A DNA stretch of 8,578 nt from positions 1 through 8,578 of the forward strand of contig JAUXBV010000108.1 in NCBI GenBank assembly GCA_030619215.1. Direction: 5' to 3'. Origin of the DNA: Fibrobacterota bacterium. Lineage in GTDB: Bacteria; Fibrobacterota; Chitinivibrionia; Chitinivibrionales; JANQEN01. Within the stretch, counting starts at the first letter, position 1, and every line of letters starts with the position of its first letter. The notes below the pieces were generated by a model. The model was not told the origin of the DNA. It saw nothing but the letters and a program-made list of their open reading frames with translations, and did no database searches. Positions 7,825 through 8,578 of the stretch are shown here, piece by piece. Position numbers and translations under genes: made by a program.

Positions 7825-7890
7825 TAATTAGTATCTGGCCGGGAACATATATTTTGACAAAATGATGTGTTTCCGGTCATACGCTAATTA
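7825..7890. repeat. 66-bp imperfect palindrome between DUF2764 gene and atpA
   Basis: The left arm 7825-7856 and right arm 7858-7890 pair around A7857. Of 32 paired positions, 26 are Watson-Crick, 4 are G-T and 2 are mismatched, with one bulged G (7864). The outer ends are TAATTAG and CTAATTA. The core pairs CCGGGAACA (7839-7847) with TGTTTCCGG (7868-7876). Weaker pairing continues to about 7819 and 7896. All four G-T pairs have G-U wobble geometry only in a plus-strand RNA, and they become A-C mismatches in the operon mRNA. No T run follows in either direction, so it is not a standard intrinsic terminator. Candidates are a small mobile palindromic element (REP/MITE-like), an mRNA-stability hairpin, or a structured antisense RNA. 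Confidence 0.8.
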
Positions 7891-7913
7891 GTCTAATTTA
7901 TATAAATAATAAC

Positions 7914-7945
7914 CAATACTCCATCACTCCAACACTCCAATATTT
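7914..7945. repeat. Degenerate octamer array (CAAYACTC) upstream of atpA
   Basis: Units of eight bases, CAATACTC (7914), CATCACTC (7922), CAACACTC (7930) and a decayed CAATATTT (7938), lie between the DUF2764 stop and the palindrome. A stray ACTCCAT follows at 7958-7964. On the operon mRNA the units present repeated GGAG cores resembling ribosome-binding sites, but no gene starts behind them. It is probably slippage-type intergenic repeat DNA. Confidence 0.6.
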
Positions 7946-7969
7946 TAATCCTTTAGGACTCCATTCTTT

Positions 7970-8578
7970 CTATTTTTCTTCCTCCATAATAGTATAACTC
8001 GACTCAAGGTCTGAAAGGAGCCTCTTCAGCTTCTCCTCACCAACCTCAGGCTTGAGCCTCTGCCATCTTTCTACAATATCAAGTTTTATACAAAAAGCAA
8101 GAATGGTTTCTACCTGAAAATAGGTAAAGGTCGTCATCTCATTGAGCGTGTCCCACCGGAGCGTGTCAATGCTCTTTTCAAATTCAACAAGGTTTTGTTT
8201 ATCAAATGATAATACTTTTTCTACCCATGGGTAATCCAACGATAATGAAAAGTCCGGGGTGCGGCTTTTTCGAATTAAATCAGCAACTTCATTACTTCCT
8301 ATTATTGATTTTGAAACGGTAAAATCCCCTGGCGCACCCTGGCTTTCTTCGGTCAATCTCCTGCAGTTAAGTCCTGCAAGCAGATTACGAAGGTTGAGGT
8401 CAAAGGTAAACCAGGCGCCAAGAAACGGATTCGGATGGGCTGTCAGCTCATCATATAAAAGCCAGGTAAGCTGATCGTCGACTGGCAGGTCGGGGTATGG
8501 CAGTTTCTCTTCCTTAAATGCTTCTATGAACTGTAACATAAAGTACGGAAGGTTTTCAGGGAATTTTATCTCCTCCTC
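7970..8578 (-). CDS. DUF2764-like V-ATPase-operon protein (5' partial)
   Basis: The last 202 residues of a soluble, helix-rich protein that I recognise as the DUF2764 type found just before atpA in short bacterial V-ATPase operons. Visible landmarks are FDLNLRNLLAGLNCRRL, an IGSNEVADLIRKSRTPDFSL segment, a YPWVEKVLSFDKQNLVEFEKS-like stretch, and near the C-terminus LAFCIKLDIVERWQRLKPEVGEE. An ATG occurs at 8539, but the frame continues through 13 more codons (ending ...PENLPYF) to the window edge, that Met has no nearby ribosome-binding site, and family members are longer (about 270 residues). The gene therefore starts outside the window. There are no membrane segments or known catalytic motifs. 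The LRNLLA-type helix recalls subunit C/d proteins, and the operon lacks a subunit C gene here, so a role as stalk adaptor is plausible but unproven. Confidence 0.8.
   Translation of the reverse strand, partial: EEEIKFPENLPYFMLQFIEAFKEEKLPYPDLPVDDQLTWLLYDELTAHPNPFLGAWFTFDLNLRNLLAGLNCRRLTEESQGAPGDFTVSKSIIGSNEVADLIRKSRTPDFSLSLDYPWVEKVLSFDKQNLVEFEKSIDTLRWDTLNEMTTFTYFQVETILAFCIKLDIVERWQRLKPEVGEEKLKRLLSDLESSYTIMEEEK

Noticed and set aside
7834..7860. Sigma-70-like promoter on the minus strand (TTGTCA with a GATACT-type box downstream)
   Set aside because: The -10 match is weak, spacing is 17-19 nt depending on choice, and both elements sit within the palindrome arms, so the resemblance may be incidental.
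7896..7923. Possible eight-codon leader peptide (MEYWLLFI) on the minus strand behind a GGAG in the octamer array
   Set aside because: The GGAG-to-ATG spacing is only 2 nt, there is no regulatory codon run, and no attenuator with a T tract follows. Probably chance.

Overview
The window holds most of a bacterial V-type (A/V-type) ATPase operon on the minus strand. It faces the end of a membrane glycosyltransferase gene on the plus strand. The minus-strand order, in transcription direction, is DUF2764-like protein (5' end outside the window), atpA, atpB, atpD, atpI, atpK. From established knowledge, this short order, without subunit C, F or G genes between the others, is the version found in spirochaetes, chlamydiae, Bacteroidota and some related phyla. 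It differs from the longer archaeal/Thermus/Enterococcus layout. The B-subunit sequence around its arginine finger also looks like that branch. I infer a Gram-negative-type bacterium of such a lineage. The DNA does not let me name the phylum, and coding G+C looks moderate.

Layout: bases 1-1406 are a GT2 cellulose-synthase-like processive glycosyltransferase, truncated at its N-terminus by the window edge. Bases 1407-1542 are a convergent intergenic stretch with a bidirectional intrinsic terminator framed by a 13-bp direct repeat. Bases 1543-8578 are the ATPase operon. Within it, atpA/atpB overlap by 1 nt and atpD/atpI by 4 nt, and atpI/atpK are 39 nt apart, so these junctions are tightly coupled. 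Two junctions are loose and both carry repetitive DNA. atpB/atpD (102 nt) holds a heptamer array. The DUF2764/atpA gap (192 nt after start correction) holds a large imperfect palindrome and a degenerate octamer array.

How the genes work together: AtpA (catalytic) and AtpB (nucleotide-binding, P-loop lost) form the hexameric head, AtpD is the central rotor shaft, AtpI is the membrane stator that carries the essential arginine, and AtpK is the rotor ring. AtpK keeps the set of side chains that bind Na+ in the Enterococcus hirae rotor, so the enzyme may be sodium-coupled. The DUF2764 protein sits where a missing stalk or adaptor subunit would be encoded.

Two starts needed correction or defence. 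AtpA most likely starts at 7777, not at the upstream ATG at 7804. AtpD uses a TTG start at 4541. I see no clearly new multi-gene system. The points most worth a second look are the palindrome before atpA, the Na+ signature, the heptamer array, and the unassigned role of DUF2764.
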